Shown here piece after piece: positions 1 through 7,849 of a stretch of 64,000 nt of DNA (positions within the stretch are counted from its first letter, which is position 1; every line of letters starts with the position of its first letter). The position numbers and the translations under genes are program-made. Below the pieces are notes generated by a model. It was not told the origin of the DNA. It did not search any database and saw nothing but the letters and a program-made list of their open reading frames with translations. The DNA comes from Clostridiaceae bacterium (GTDB lineage: Bacteria; Bacillota; Clostridia; Lachnospirales; Lachnospiraceae): positions 167,760 through 231,759 of the forward strand of contig CAJTGI010000001.1 of the NCBI GenBank assembly GCA_910575435.1, in the 5' to 3' direction.

Positions 1-2
1 AG

Positions 3-1061
3 ATGCATGCCGAAAATTTGTATGACGGAATAAAATTAATGAGTTCCTGTATCTGCGGCTGCATCATTTACCTTCTGTCAGGGAAAATGGCCATGCAGGG
101 CGCAATAGGCCCAGGAAGCATTCTGTTACTGTATGCGGCGGCCACTATGGTGATTGAGGCGCTTTCAAATATTGCACAGATTATTACCGACCTGCGGAAT
201 AATAATGAGCATCTGATCAAATATTTCCGGTATATGGATCTGCCGGAAGCATGCAGCAATCTGTCAGATGGCCATGTGCTTGCATTAAAAGAACTGGAAA
301 TTAGAAATGTCAGTTTCCGCTATCCAGAAAGCGATGCCTATGTTTTGAAAGACATAAACCTAAAACTCCATGCTGGGGATAAACTGGCAATCGTGGGCGA
401 AAATGGGTCTGGCAAAACCACCTTGATTAAACTGATTTGCAAATTGTACCAGCCCTCGGAGGGGAAGATCTTACTAAACGGAACAGACATTGCAGACATT
501 CCTCTTGAAAAATATATTGGGTGCATTGCCACAGTATTTCAGGATTTTTCTTTATTTCCCTTCTCCCTGGGGGAGAATGTGGCGGCATCCAGAGATTACG
601 ATGGGACAAGAGTGGAAAAGGCACTTACAAAGGCCAGATTGGACGATAAGATTTTGCAGCTGAAGGATGGAGTCAGGCAGTCGATTTTTAGTGCCTTTGA
701 CGAGAATGGCACAGACCTCTCCGGCGGCGAGCAGCAAAAGGTTGCGATAGCCAGGGCAATTTACAAGGATGCGGAACTGATGGTTCTGGATGAGCCCACG
801 GCTGCTTTAGACCCCTATGCAGAATATGAAATCTATAAAAATTTTCGTGAGATTACAGAAAGCAAGACGTTGATTTCCATCAGCCATCGGTTATCCTCCT
901 GCCGTATGTGCGACCGGATTCTTGTGCTGGACGAGGGGAAGGCCGTGCAGGAAGGATCCCACGAGGAACTTGTGAATGACTTGGACGGAAAATATTATGC
1001 ATTGTGGAGCGCACAGGCACAGTACTATTCCGATTTGTTACTATTCACGGTCGATGTGTAA
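3..1061 (+). CDS. ABC exporter, membrane-ATPase fusion, 3' part only
   Basis: The reading frame enters from the left edge, so the true start and most membrane helices are missing. Two hydrophobic stretches remain (about residues 13-30 and 35-60 of the visible part). A full nucleotide-binding domain follows: Walker A GENGSGKTT, signature LSGGEQQ, Walker B LMVLDEPTAALDP and the SHRLS switch histidine. This is the type I exporter architecture used for peptides, lipids and drugs; the substrate cannot be read from what is left. The last seven codons and the stop come from a foldback element that begins at 1037, so the original C-terminus was replaced, probably harmlessly because it lies beyond the ATPase core. 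The gene lies directly upstream of the STM401x set on the same strand; a functional link is possible but not shown. Confidence 0.85.
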   Translation: MHAENLYDGIKLMSSCICGCIIYLLSGKMAMQGAIGPGSILLLYAAATMVIEALSNIAQIITDLRNNNEHLIKYFRYMDLPEACSNLSDGHVLALKELEIRNVSFRYPESDAYVLKDINLKLHAGDKLAIVGENGSGKTTLIKLICKLYQPSEGKILLNGTDIADIPLEKYIGCIATVFQDFSLFPFSLGENVAASRDYDGTRVEKALTKARLDDKILQLKDGVRQSIFSAFDENGTDLSGGEQQKVAIARAIYKDAELMVLDEPTAALDPYAEYEIYKNFREITESKTLISISHRLSSCRMCDRILVLDEGKAVQEGSHEELVNDLDGKYYALWSAQAQYYSDLLLFTVDV

Positions 1062-1212
1062 GGGTAATATTTCATTATCCATCATTAGCTTACGCTTTTG
1101 CAGACCATATTCAAGTTTTTGCATCGTTTTTTGCTTGATTGGTCTGCAAAAATCAAGGATTTGATGGATAATGAAATATTATCTGTTTTTTACATCGACC
1201 GTGAATAGTAAC
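1037..1212. mobile_element. Foldback MITE-like element, short copy
   Basis: This is a 176-bp element that is almost entirely an inverted repeat. Both ends read GTTACTATTCACGGTCGAT when taken inward. The inner arms also pair, around GCAGACCA and TGGTCTGC. It has no coding capacity and its ends match the larger copy at 5572-6188. It supplies the stop codon of the ABC gene and ends 40 bp before the promoter of the STM401x set. The transposase that would move it is not in the window. Confidence 0.8.
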
Positions 1213-1252
1213 TCCGACTTTAAGCCAGATACCTGGCAATAACTTTTACTCG

Positions 1253-1281
1253 TTGCCCATTCATATCCTTTCATGTATAAT
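1253..1281 (+). promoter_or_regulatory. Sigma-A type promoter for the STM401x genes
   Basis: TTGCCC and TATAAT are separated by exactly 17 bp, a near-consensus vegetative promoter. It is the first strong promoter downstream of the short foldback element and lies about 150 bp before the STM4015-like start, leaving a long structured leader. Confidence 0.7.
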
Positions 1282-1335
1282 AAAAATACATGCATTACAA
1301 TAACCAAAAGGAAGTGTGAAAAATCAATTTTTCTA

Positions 1336-1412
1336 AAAGCAAACTATGTTTGCTTTGCAAATATTGTGCCTGCGGCATAGCGCATTACGTGCGCATTCAA
1401 GTTTGCAGGCAC
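1336..1412 (+). promoter_or_regulatory. Two stem-loops in the leader of the STM4015-like gene
   Basis: A perfect 9-bp stem with a 3-nt loop (AAAGCAAAC, TAT, GTTTGCTTT) occupies 1336-1356. A second hairpin closes with GTGCCTGC at 1366-1373 and GCAGGCAC at 1405-1412, with an inner GCGC-to-GCGC stem. The second stem ends two bases before the purine-rich ribosome site of the gene, so its folding could affect initiation. No known riboswitch class is recognised. Confidence 0.45.
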
Positions 1413-1433
1413 TGGAAAGGAATGGAAAATATT

Positions 1434-2303
1434 ATGTACAAGAGCAAGCGGTACGCTTACACCTATGAAGATTGGAATGACGAGGGAAAGAATGCAGAAA
1501 CCATGATGGAGGAGATTTTGCAGGACCCGGATCTGCCTGGCCTGGAAGAAGTCATTATCGGCTGCTGGGGGGAATGCTGGGATGAGAACGCAAGCGCCCA
1601 GCCCCTGATTGACGGCATCATTGCCAACAAAGATGTCTTTTCCAAGATCAAAAGCCTGTTTATCGGCGATATGGATTATGAGGAATGCGAGGTTTCCTGG
1701 ATCATCCAGGGAGATTACTCCAAGCTCTGGGCGGCAATGCCCCAGCTGGAAAAACTGGTCATCAAGGGAAGCAGCGGGTTGGATCTGGGCGAGATCAGCC
1801 ACGACAGGCTGGAGCATCTGGAGATTATCTGCGGCGGGCTTCCCACAGATATCATTCAGGAAGTGCAGAGGGCAAAACTCCCCTCCCTGCGAATCCTGAC
1901 ACTGTACATCGGCGTGGAGGATTACGGCTTTGACGGAGACATTTCCACCATCCAAGACCTTCTGTCCCAGTCCGATTTCCCAAAACTGACCTATCTTGGC
2001 ATCACTGACAGCGAGATGCAGGATGACATTGCAGAAGCAGTACTTAGCAGCAAATATATCGACCAGATTTTTACCCTAGATCTATCCATGGGCACCCTGA
2101 CAGACAAGGGCGGGGAACTGCTTCTTAACGAACTGCCCAAACATTCCAATATCATGCTATTGAACCTGGAATACCATTTCCTATCCGATGAAATGATGGA
2201 GAAATTGGAGGGAATCGACGGCATAGACGTGAACGTGGACGACCAGCAGGAAGCGGATGAGTATGACGGCGAGATATACTATTATCCCATGCTGACGGAG
2301 TAG
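1434..2303 (+). CDS. STM4015-family leucine-rich protein
   Basis: The protein has about 289 residues. From memory of the family it matches STM4015 along its length: an acidic N-terminus, an LFIGDMDYEECEVSWI stretch, then repeating leucine-rich units (LEKLVIKG, LEHLEIICGGLP, LRILTLYIG, LTYLGITDSEM, LDLSMGTL) and a tyrosine-rich acidic tail. LRR proteins usually bind partners, so a scaffold or substrate-binding role is likely but unproven. ATG 1434 is preferred because GGAAAGGAATGG precedes it; ATG 1422 and 1350 are in frame but less well placed. It is the first of five genes that occur together in Salmonella and many other bacteria, and only 4 bp separate it from the next gene. The family has no established biochemical function. 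Confidence 0.75.
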   Translation: MYKSKRYAYTYEDWNDEGKNAETMMEEILQDPDLPGLEEVIIGCWGECWDENASAQPLIDGIIANKDVFSKIKSLFIGDMDYEECEVSWIIQGDYSKLWAAMPQLEKLVIKGSSGLDLGEISHDRLEHLEIICGGLPTDIIQEVQRAKLPSLRILTLYIGVEDYGFDGDISTIQDLLSQSDFPKLTYLGITDSEMQDDIAEAVLSSKYIDQIFTLDLSMGTLTDKGGELLLNELPKHSNIMLLNLEYHFLSDEMMEKLEGIDGIDVNVDDQQEADEYDGEIYYYPMLTE

Positions 2304-2307
2304 CGGG

Positions 2308-3366
2308 ATGATTCTTATTGGCACAAGGGAGGGCAAGCGGACAGACTATATGCTGAAGGCGGCGGCAGCGGAAAACACCCCGCTGGAAGTGCTGCCCTGG
2401 GAAGCCCTGCAGAATCAGCCGCCCTGGGAAAAGCTTCCAGAAGATCTTCTGCCCGGCCAATCCCCAACGGAACGGTTGCAGGGAGCGGCAGTCAAAATTG
2501 ATCCGCCCCCTGCCCAGACATTCCATCTGGAGGAAATGGCCAAAAGCCTAGAGGCGTACAAAAATATCCTAGAACATCTTGCCAAGGCAGAATGTCGCTT
2601 CCTAAATACCCCGGAGTCCATCCGCCTCCTTCTAGACAAGCGGCGCACCAAGCATCTCCTGGGAGATAGCGGCATTCCCGTAACGGAAATATTTCCAGAA
2701 GAGCCTAGCAATGTGGAGGAATTACTGGAACTTATGGAGCGAAGGCGGTGCTACTCCGTCTTCGTCAAGCCCAGATATTTTTCCGGCGCGGCTGGAGTGG
2801 CGGCCTTTCGGGTTCATCCGAGGCGGGACAAATTCTGCCTCTACACCTCCTGTCAACTGAAGAAAAATCAGCTGGCTAATACAAAGAAGCTATCACGCAC
2901 AGAAAATCCCAAGGAAATATGCCATCTGCTAGACAGGCTTCTCGCGCTGGACTGCGTGGTGGAACGCTGGCATCCCAAGGCAAATTTCCACGGAAAAAGT
3001 TTTGATCTGCGGGTGGTTTTCCAATTCGGGCATGTGGCATTTATCGTGGCCAGGCAGTCCCCGGGCCCCATTACGAACCTGCATCTGAACAATCAGGCAC
3101 TCCCGGCAAAGTCCCTGGGACTGGCTTCCCCTATTCTGGATGAGATTGAAACAATCTGCGCCCGGGCATGCTCCGTCTTTCCCGGACTATCCATGGCAGG
3201 GATAGACATCCTGCTGGAGCGGGGGACGCTGCGCCCCCGAATCATCGAGATGAACGGGCAGGGAGACCTGATCTATCAGGATATCTATGGGGAGAATCTG
3301 ATCTATAGGGAACAGGCCAGGCATCTCCGCTGTGAGGAAATAACCAGCGTCAATGATGGCAAATGA
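2308..3366 (+). CDS. STM4014-family ATP-grasp-like protein
   Basis: The 352-residue protein follows the STM4015-like gene with a 4-bp gap and a ribosome site overlapping that gene's stop. The middle and C-terminal parts have ATP-grasp character. FVKPRYFSGAAGVAAF near residue 155 resembles the ATP-binding lysine strand and glycine-rich loop, VVERW near 215 the hinge, and RIIEMNGQGDLIYQD near 313 the metal-binding Glu-x-Asn motif. ATP-grasp enzymes join a carboxylate to an amine or thiol through an acyl phosphate, so an amide- or peptide-forming ligase is the best inference. The N-terminal 90 residues are proline-rich and not recognised. It is likely co-transcribed with its neighbours. Confidence 0.75.
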   Translation: MILIGTREGKRTDYMLKAAAAENTPLEVLPWEALQNQPPWEKLPEDLLPGQSPTERLQGAAVKIDPPPAQTFHLEEMAKSLEAYKNILEHLAKAECRFLNTPESIRLLLDKRRTKHLLGDSGIPVTEIFPEEPSNVEELLELMERRRCYSVFVKPRYFSGAAGVAAFRVHPRRDKFCLYTSCQLKKNQLANTKKLSRTENPKEICHLLDRLLALDCVVERWHPKANFHGKSFDLRVVFQFGHVAFIVARQSPGPITNLHLNNQALPAKSLGLASPILDEIETICARACSVFPGLSMAGIDILLERGTLRPRIIEMNGQGDLIYQDIYGENLIYREQARHLRCEEITSVNDGK

Positions 3367-3473
3367 CGGAACCCAGACAACAAACATAGGAAAAAGAGGC
3401 GAAGCATCTAAAAGGATTTATAATGAAAAACTGCATTGAACGGACACCCAAAACCACAGAAAGGGATACGACA

Positions 3474-4277
3474 ATGAACGGCACAGACATGAACCAGATC
3501 GTGGGGCGGGCGCATATCCTCTTTGTATGTATCGACTGCCTGCGCTACGATGTGGCATGGGAGGAACAGCAAAGCAATGGAACGCCGATATTAAACCGCT
3601 ATGGAGCATGGAGAAAATGCCAGGCGCCGGGCAACTTTACCTACCCCTCCCACCAGGCCATGTTCGCCGGCTTCTTTCCGGTGGACGAAGGCATCCTGAA
3701 TATGAAGAATCGAGAGACACTATTTTTTTCTGAAGATATCGGCATGGGACGGAAGGCTCCACAGGGAGCCTTCACCTTTCAGGGCTCCAACTGGATCGAA
3801 GGGCTGGCCAGGGAAGGCTACGAGACCTACTGCATCGGCGGCGTAAGCTTTTTCGACAAGAGGACGGACGTGGGGAAGGTGCTTCCATCCTACTTCCAGC
3901 ACAGCTACTGGAATCCATCCTTTGGCTGCAGGGTTAAAGAGTCTGCCAGGAATCAGATTGATTTTGCCCTAAAAAAGCTGAGCCAGATCCCCCCGGAAAC
4001 ACTCATTATGATGTACCTGAATATTTCCGCCCTGCATTATCCCAATTACTTCTATCTCCCAGAGGGAAAGAAGGACAGCAGGGAAGCCCACGCCGCCGCA
4101 CTCCGCTATGTGGATGCCCAGATGGGCCGCCTGTTCGCCGCCTTCGCCGCCAGGGGAGAGACTTTCGTCATCTGCTGCTCCGACCATGGTACATGCTATG
4201 GGGAGGACGGGGCATGGTATCACGGAATCAACCATCCTCTGGTAAACACGGTGCCCTACAAGCACTTTTTCCTGTAG
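3474..4277 (+). CDS. STM4013/SEN3800-family sulfatase-fold hydrolase
   Basis: This is a 267-residue protein of the alkaline phosphatase/sulfatase superfamily. ILFVCIDCLRYD carries the first metal-binding aspartate, and CCSDHGTCYGEDG near the C-terminus carries the second Asp-His metal pair. The catalytic segment reads FTYPSHQAMFAG; sulfatases have Cys-x-Pro-Ser-Arg here, and the cysteine position is threonine. That points to phospho- rather than sulfo-ester chemistry (inference). The protein is short for the superfamily and has no signal peptide, so it acts in the cytoplasm. ATG 3474 has AAGGGA 7 nt upstream and gives an N-terminus matching the family; an upstream ATG at 3423 also has a good ribosome site and would add 17 residues. 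Confidence 0.75.
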   Translation: MNGTDMNQIVGRAHILFVCIDCLRYDVAWEEQQSNGTPILNRYGAWRKCQAPGNFTYPSHQAMFAGFFPVDEGILNMKNRETLFFSEDIGMGRKAPQGAFTFQGSNWIEGLAREGYETYCIGGVSFFDKRTDVGKVLPSYFQHSYWNPSFGCRVKESARNQIDFALKKLSQIPPETLIMMYLNISALHYPNYFYLPEGKKDSREAHAAALRYVDAQMGRLFAAFAARGETFVICCSDHGTCYGEDGAWYHGINHPLVNTVPYKHFFL

Positions 4278-4314
4278 GAGATACACCCAAATCTATCATA
4301 ATAGGAGACACGAC

Positions 4315-5562
4315 ATGCAGATGGAATATCCCTATCAGCAATACATGTACAGCTATCCCCACAAGACCGCATATGGCCCCCTGGAGGGCATTCACTTAAA
4401 AGATTATATCCACAGGCTGGCGGGAAAGGAAAACAGCCTTTATTTTCACATCCCCTTCTGCCAGTATAAATGCGGATACTGCAATCTGTTTTCAGAGGCC
4501 GGAAGTTCTGAGAAGCGGATGGCAGCCTATGTGAACGCCCTGGAACGCCACGCGGGGCAAATCGCTGGCATCCTCCCCCGGGAGGCAACATTTTCGGATC
4601 TCACTCTGGGAGGCGGCACGCCCCTGCTACTGTCAGAATCTCAACTGAACAAAGTCTTTTCCCTGGCAAAAGAAACCCTGGGCTTTCAGACCCAGGGGCA
4701 TGCCATCGCAGTGGAAACCTCTCCCAACCAGACCACCCAGGACAAACTCTCCCTGCTAAAAGAGGAGGGCGTCACCAGAATCAGCATCGGCGTCCAGAGT
4801 TTCCAGGAAAAGGAACTCCTGGCACTCCACCGCCTTCACACAGCAGAGACGGCACATCGGGCATTGGCCGCCATACGGGAGCAACACTTCTCCTGCCTGA
4901 ATATTGATATCATCTATGGAATCCCCGGACAGACAGCGGATAGCCTGACAGATTCCCTGAGACAGGCATTATCCTACCAGCCGGAGGAACTATTTGTCTA
5001 TCCCCTGTATATCAAGCCCGAAACCTCTCTCGCCCGCCAGGGAACATCTCCCTCTCCCACCGCCTTCTCCCTCTATCAGCGGGCCAGAGACTTTTTGCAA
5101 GGGGAGGGATACCAGCCATATTCCATGCGCAGATTTGTCAGAGAGGGACACAAGAACTATCACTATGCATCCTGCGGCTTTGGCAGCACCCTGTCCGTGG
5201 GCTGCGGAGGCAGAAGCTATCTGGGCAACCTGCATTTTTGCGCCCCCTATGCCGTCAGGCAGGAACAATGCCGAAATATTCTGACAGCCTATATGGAGCA
5301 GGAGGACTATCTCCAGATCACCCACGGATACCTCCTGTCTCCAGAGGAGATGAAGCGGCGATACGTAATCCGCCACCTCCTCTTTGGCAAGGGCATTCAC
5401 CGCCAGGAATATGAGAAACACTTTGGCGGCAGCCCCGAACAGGATTTCCCAATGCTTGAGGAATGGGCCTCCTCCGGCTATGTATCCCTGGGAAAAGAGT
5501 TCGTGGGCATGACGGAAGAGGGCTTTGCCCTGTCTGATGCGCTAGGGCCAAAACTTCAATGA
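4315..5562 (+). CDS. STM4012-family radical SAM protein, HemN-like
   Basis: The 415-residue protein has the radical SAM cluster motif CQYKCGYC near residue 49, followed by a glycine-rich SAM-binding segment (LTLGGGTP, near 98), ETSPNQT, and RISIGVQSF near 155, all in the order of HemN-type enzymes. It would bind a [4Fe-4S] cluster and cleave S-adenosylmethionine to start radical chemistry. It matches the STM4012 family, which resembles coproporphyrinogen III dehydrogenase but is distinct from it; heme synthesis is not supported by the neighbours. It starts 37 bp after the STM4013-like gene with a GGAG ribosome site. The second foldback element begins only 9 bp after its stop. Confidence 0.8.
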   Translation: MQMEYPYQQYMYSYPHKTAYGPLEGIHLKDYIHRLAGKENSLYFHIPFCQYKCGYCNLFSEAGSSEKRMAAYVNALERHAGQIAGILPREATFSDLTLGGGTPLLLSESQLNKVFSLAKETLGFQTQGHAIAVETSPNQTTQDKLSLLKEEGVTRISIGVQSFQEKELLALHRLHTAETAHRALAAIREQHFSCLNIDIIYGIPGQTADSLTDSLRQALSYQPEELFVYPLYIKPETSLARQGTSPSPTAFSLYQRARDFLQGEGYQPYSMRRFVREGHKNYHYASCGFGSTLSVGCGGRSYLGNLHFCAPYAVRQEQCRNILTAYMEQEDYLQITHGYLLSPEEMKRRYVIRHLLFGKGIHRQEYEKHFGGSPEQDFPMLEEWASSGYVSLGKEFVGMTEEGFALSDALGPKLQ

Positions 5563-5571
5563 CAATGAATA

Positions 5572-6188
5572 GTTACTATTCACGGTCGCTGTGAAAAGAT
5601 AATTTCATATTATCCATCGCATCTTTGATTTTCGCAGACCGCAATAACAAATTATATGATGTTTTTGCTGCGATATTTTGCGGTGCATCCGAAAAAGAAA
5701 GACTAGGCACACCGCCAGACAACAAAGTATAAGCTACGCTTATACTTGCGGCTTTCGTGAGGGGACTTTGCTTTGCATGGTTTCGATGAATATGTGCCTC
5801 ACAGCATTGTCTGAACAGCATGCACCGTTTCAGTGCTTTCCTCGGAGGCACGCTTTCGCTACCGCTCATAACGCCACGACACCTAACGAGGCAAAGTACG
5901 CCTCGCAAGTGTCGGCGATTCGCGAGTGCCTCTACGGAAAGCACATGAAATCGGTTGCATGGTGTGAGTTTGTGGAGAGGCACATAAATCATACATCGAA
6001 ACCGCAAAGCAATTAGTCCCCACCGAAAGACGTAATGTTGCAAGGTGTGCCTAGGCATTCTTTTCGGATGCTTTCACAATACTACAGCAAAAAACTATTC
6101 AAGATTTTGAATGCGGTCTGTAAAATCGAAAATTATTGATGGATAATATGAAATTATCTGTTTTTTACAATCGACCGTGAATAGTAAC
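5572..6188. mobile_element. Foldback MITE-like element, long copy
   Basis: The 617-bp element has the same GTTACTATTCACGGTCG termini as the copy at 1037-1212, and its outer arms of about 100 bp pair almost completely. A second inverted-repeat unit is nested inside at 5685-6071, so the whole sequence folds back on itself in layers. Short open frames exist on both strands but mirror each other as expected for a palindrome and are not taken as genes. The element separates the STM4012-like gene from the STM4011-like gene. Confidence 0.8.
5685..6071. repeat. Nested inverted-repeat unit with GCATCCGAAAA ends
   Basis: The left end reads GCATCCGAAAAAGAAAGACT. The right end, read inward from 6071, begins GCATCCGAAAAGAATGCC, and both arms continue into GGCACACC. 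Inner arms also pair, around GGTTTCGATG and CATCGAAACC. A diverged single arm of the same unit occurs at 25018-25062, so this unit can exist apart from the outer element. Confidence 0.7.
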
Positions 6189-6213
6189 AAAGAATAAACA
6201 AATGGGAGTCAAT

Positions 6214-7752
6214 ATGAAAAGACAGTGGTATTACCGAGGAAGCCTAAAATCCTGCAACTACGCCTGCAGCTACTGCCCCTTTTCTAAGAAGAAAGGCAGT
6301 CCCAGGGAACTGGAGAAGGACAGGGCGGCCTGGTTTCGATTCGTGAAGCATATGAACGCCGAGGAACATCTTGGCGGGGCAATCCAAGTCGTTCCCTACG
6401 GGGAGGCGCTAATCCACTCCTACTACTGGGAGGGACTGGCGGCACTGAGCAAAAATCCCAAGCTGGACGCGGTGGGTGCCCAGACCAATCTCAGCTTCCC
6501 CGCGGAGCAGATGCTCTCCCTCTTCCAAGAGAAAGGTGGAGAACTGGACAAACTGCGCCTTTGGGGAACCTTCCACCCGGAAATGACTACTGTAGACCAA
6601 TTTGTGTCCCAGTGCGAACTTTTGACGCGATGGCATATTTCCTATTGCGTGGGAGCCGTGGGGAATCCCGCCAACGAAAAGGATATCCTCCATCTGCGGG
6701 CGGCGTTGCCCCCTGCCGTCTATCTCTGGATCAACAAAATGGATGGCCTGAAAAGGCAATACACTCCCGCCGAGAGAAACGCCTTTCTGGAAATCGATCC
6801 CTATTTCGAAATGGAACTTGCGCACCACGTAGCAGACGGAACTCCCTGCCATGACAATCGCTTCGTAGAGGCGGACGGAACCATGGGCCGATGCAATTTA
6901 TGCCCCAGCATTTTAGGCAACCTCTATCATCAAGATCACGAAATAAAACCAGGGCAGGTTCTTCATACGAATGAACCATCTCTCCAAAAGCCAGGGCACG
7001 CCCCTCACAAGAACACCAGCTGCACCAGAAAGGAATGCAGCTGCTATCTGGCATACTGCAATCGAAAAGAAGATGCCCTCCTTTTTTTCCAGCCCTATCC
7101 CGCATTTCGGATTCCATCCTATCCCAAAGCCACATTCTTTGACGTGGACGGAACGCTCATTCCCCAGGGACAGACAAGCATTCCCGAAAAAACCGCAAAT
7201 AAATTGCGTCATCTGGCAAGGCACAGCGCCATCTATCTGGCGACCTCCCGCCCCTACGAAACAGCGAAAAGAGGGCTGGGAACAGTCTGGGATATCATTA
7301 GCGGCGGCACATTCGGAAACGGTGGCAGACGGATGATCTGGAATGATGTCTATCTAGATGAAATCACAGAAATGGATACAGAATGGCTTGCGAAAGTGAA
7401 ATGCCTCCAAAAAACTGCCGGCTTCCGGGTTCACACATACAAAAAAGAAGGCCAGATCTACAAGGTCACGCTGACATATAGAAAGGGCAGGATTCCGAAA
7501 AATGCCACAGCCACATTTTTACAGAATCTTGCCCTTGATTTAGGCATCCCGGAATCCTGCCTGCTCTTATGGGAAGAGCCATGCCTGCAAATCACCGCAA
7601 AGGACACAGGGAAATTACATGGCGTCCTAAGGATTTGCGAGGCAATGGGCTACCGGAGGGAAGAAGTAGCCGTATTTGGCAACGGAGAAAATGATGCGCC
7701 CATGCTGGACTATTTTCCTCGGGCTTCCCACCACAGCATCCGAAGAAAATAA
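6214..7752 (+). CDS. STM4011-family radical SAM protein fused to a HAD phosphatase
   Basis: The 512-residue protein has two parts. Residues 1-305 form a compact radical SAM unit with CNYACSYC near residue 14 and extra cysteines at the end of this part (CNLCPS, then CTRKECSC and YCNR), which could hold auxiliary iron-sulfur clusters. Residues 308-512 are a Cof-type HAD phosphatase: FFDVDGT (motif I), LATSRP (motif II) and VFGNGENDAPML (motif IV). STM4011 proteins as I recall them are about 300 residues and lack this domain. ATG 6214 is preferred because GGGAG lies just upstream; ATG 6202 adds four residues. The foldback element separates it from the other four genes, so it may need its own promoter or read-through. 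Confidence 0.75.
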   Translation: MKRQWYYRGSLKSCNYACSYCPFSKKKGSPRELEKDRAAWFRFVKHMNAEEHLGGAIQVVPYGEALIHSYYWEGLAALSKNPKLDAVGAQTNLSFPAEQMLSLFQEKGGELDKLRLWGTFHPEMTTVDQFVSQCELLTRWHISYCVGAVGNPANEKDILHLRAALPPAVYLWINKMDGLKRQYTPAERNAFLEIDPYFEMELAHHVADGTPCHDNRFVEADGTMGRCNLCPSILGNLYHQDHEIKPGQVLHTNEPSLQKPGHAPHKNTSCTRKECSCYLAYCNRKEDALLFFQPYPAFRIPSYPKATFFDVDGTLIPQGQTSIPEKTANKLRHLARHSAIYLATSRPYETAKRGLGTVWDIISGGTFGNGGRRMIWNDVYLDEITEMDTEWLAKVKCLQKTAGFRVHTYKKEGQIYKVTLTYRKGRIPKNATATFLQNLALDLGIPESCLLLWEEPCLQITAKDTGKLHGVLRICEAMGYRREEVAVFGNGENDAPMLDYFPRASHHSIRRK

Positions 7753-7849
7753 TCTCATATTCTTCCTGCATTGCCCAACAGGTCAGTATACTAGTGCACT
7801 ATATCGTTGACATTCAGCCAAACCTCCTAGCCTAATTTTCCCTCGATAC

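Noticed and set aside
5576-6058. Open frames of 112 and 160 codons inside the long foldback element
   Set aside because: They lie on opposite strands of a palindrome, have no ribosome sites and no recognisable protein pattern.
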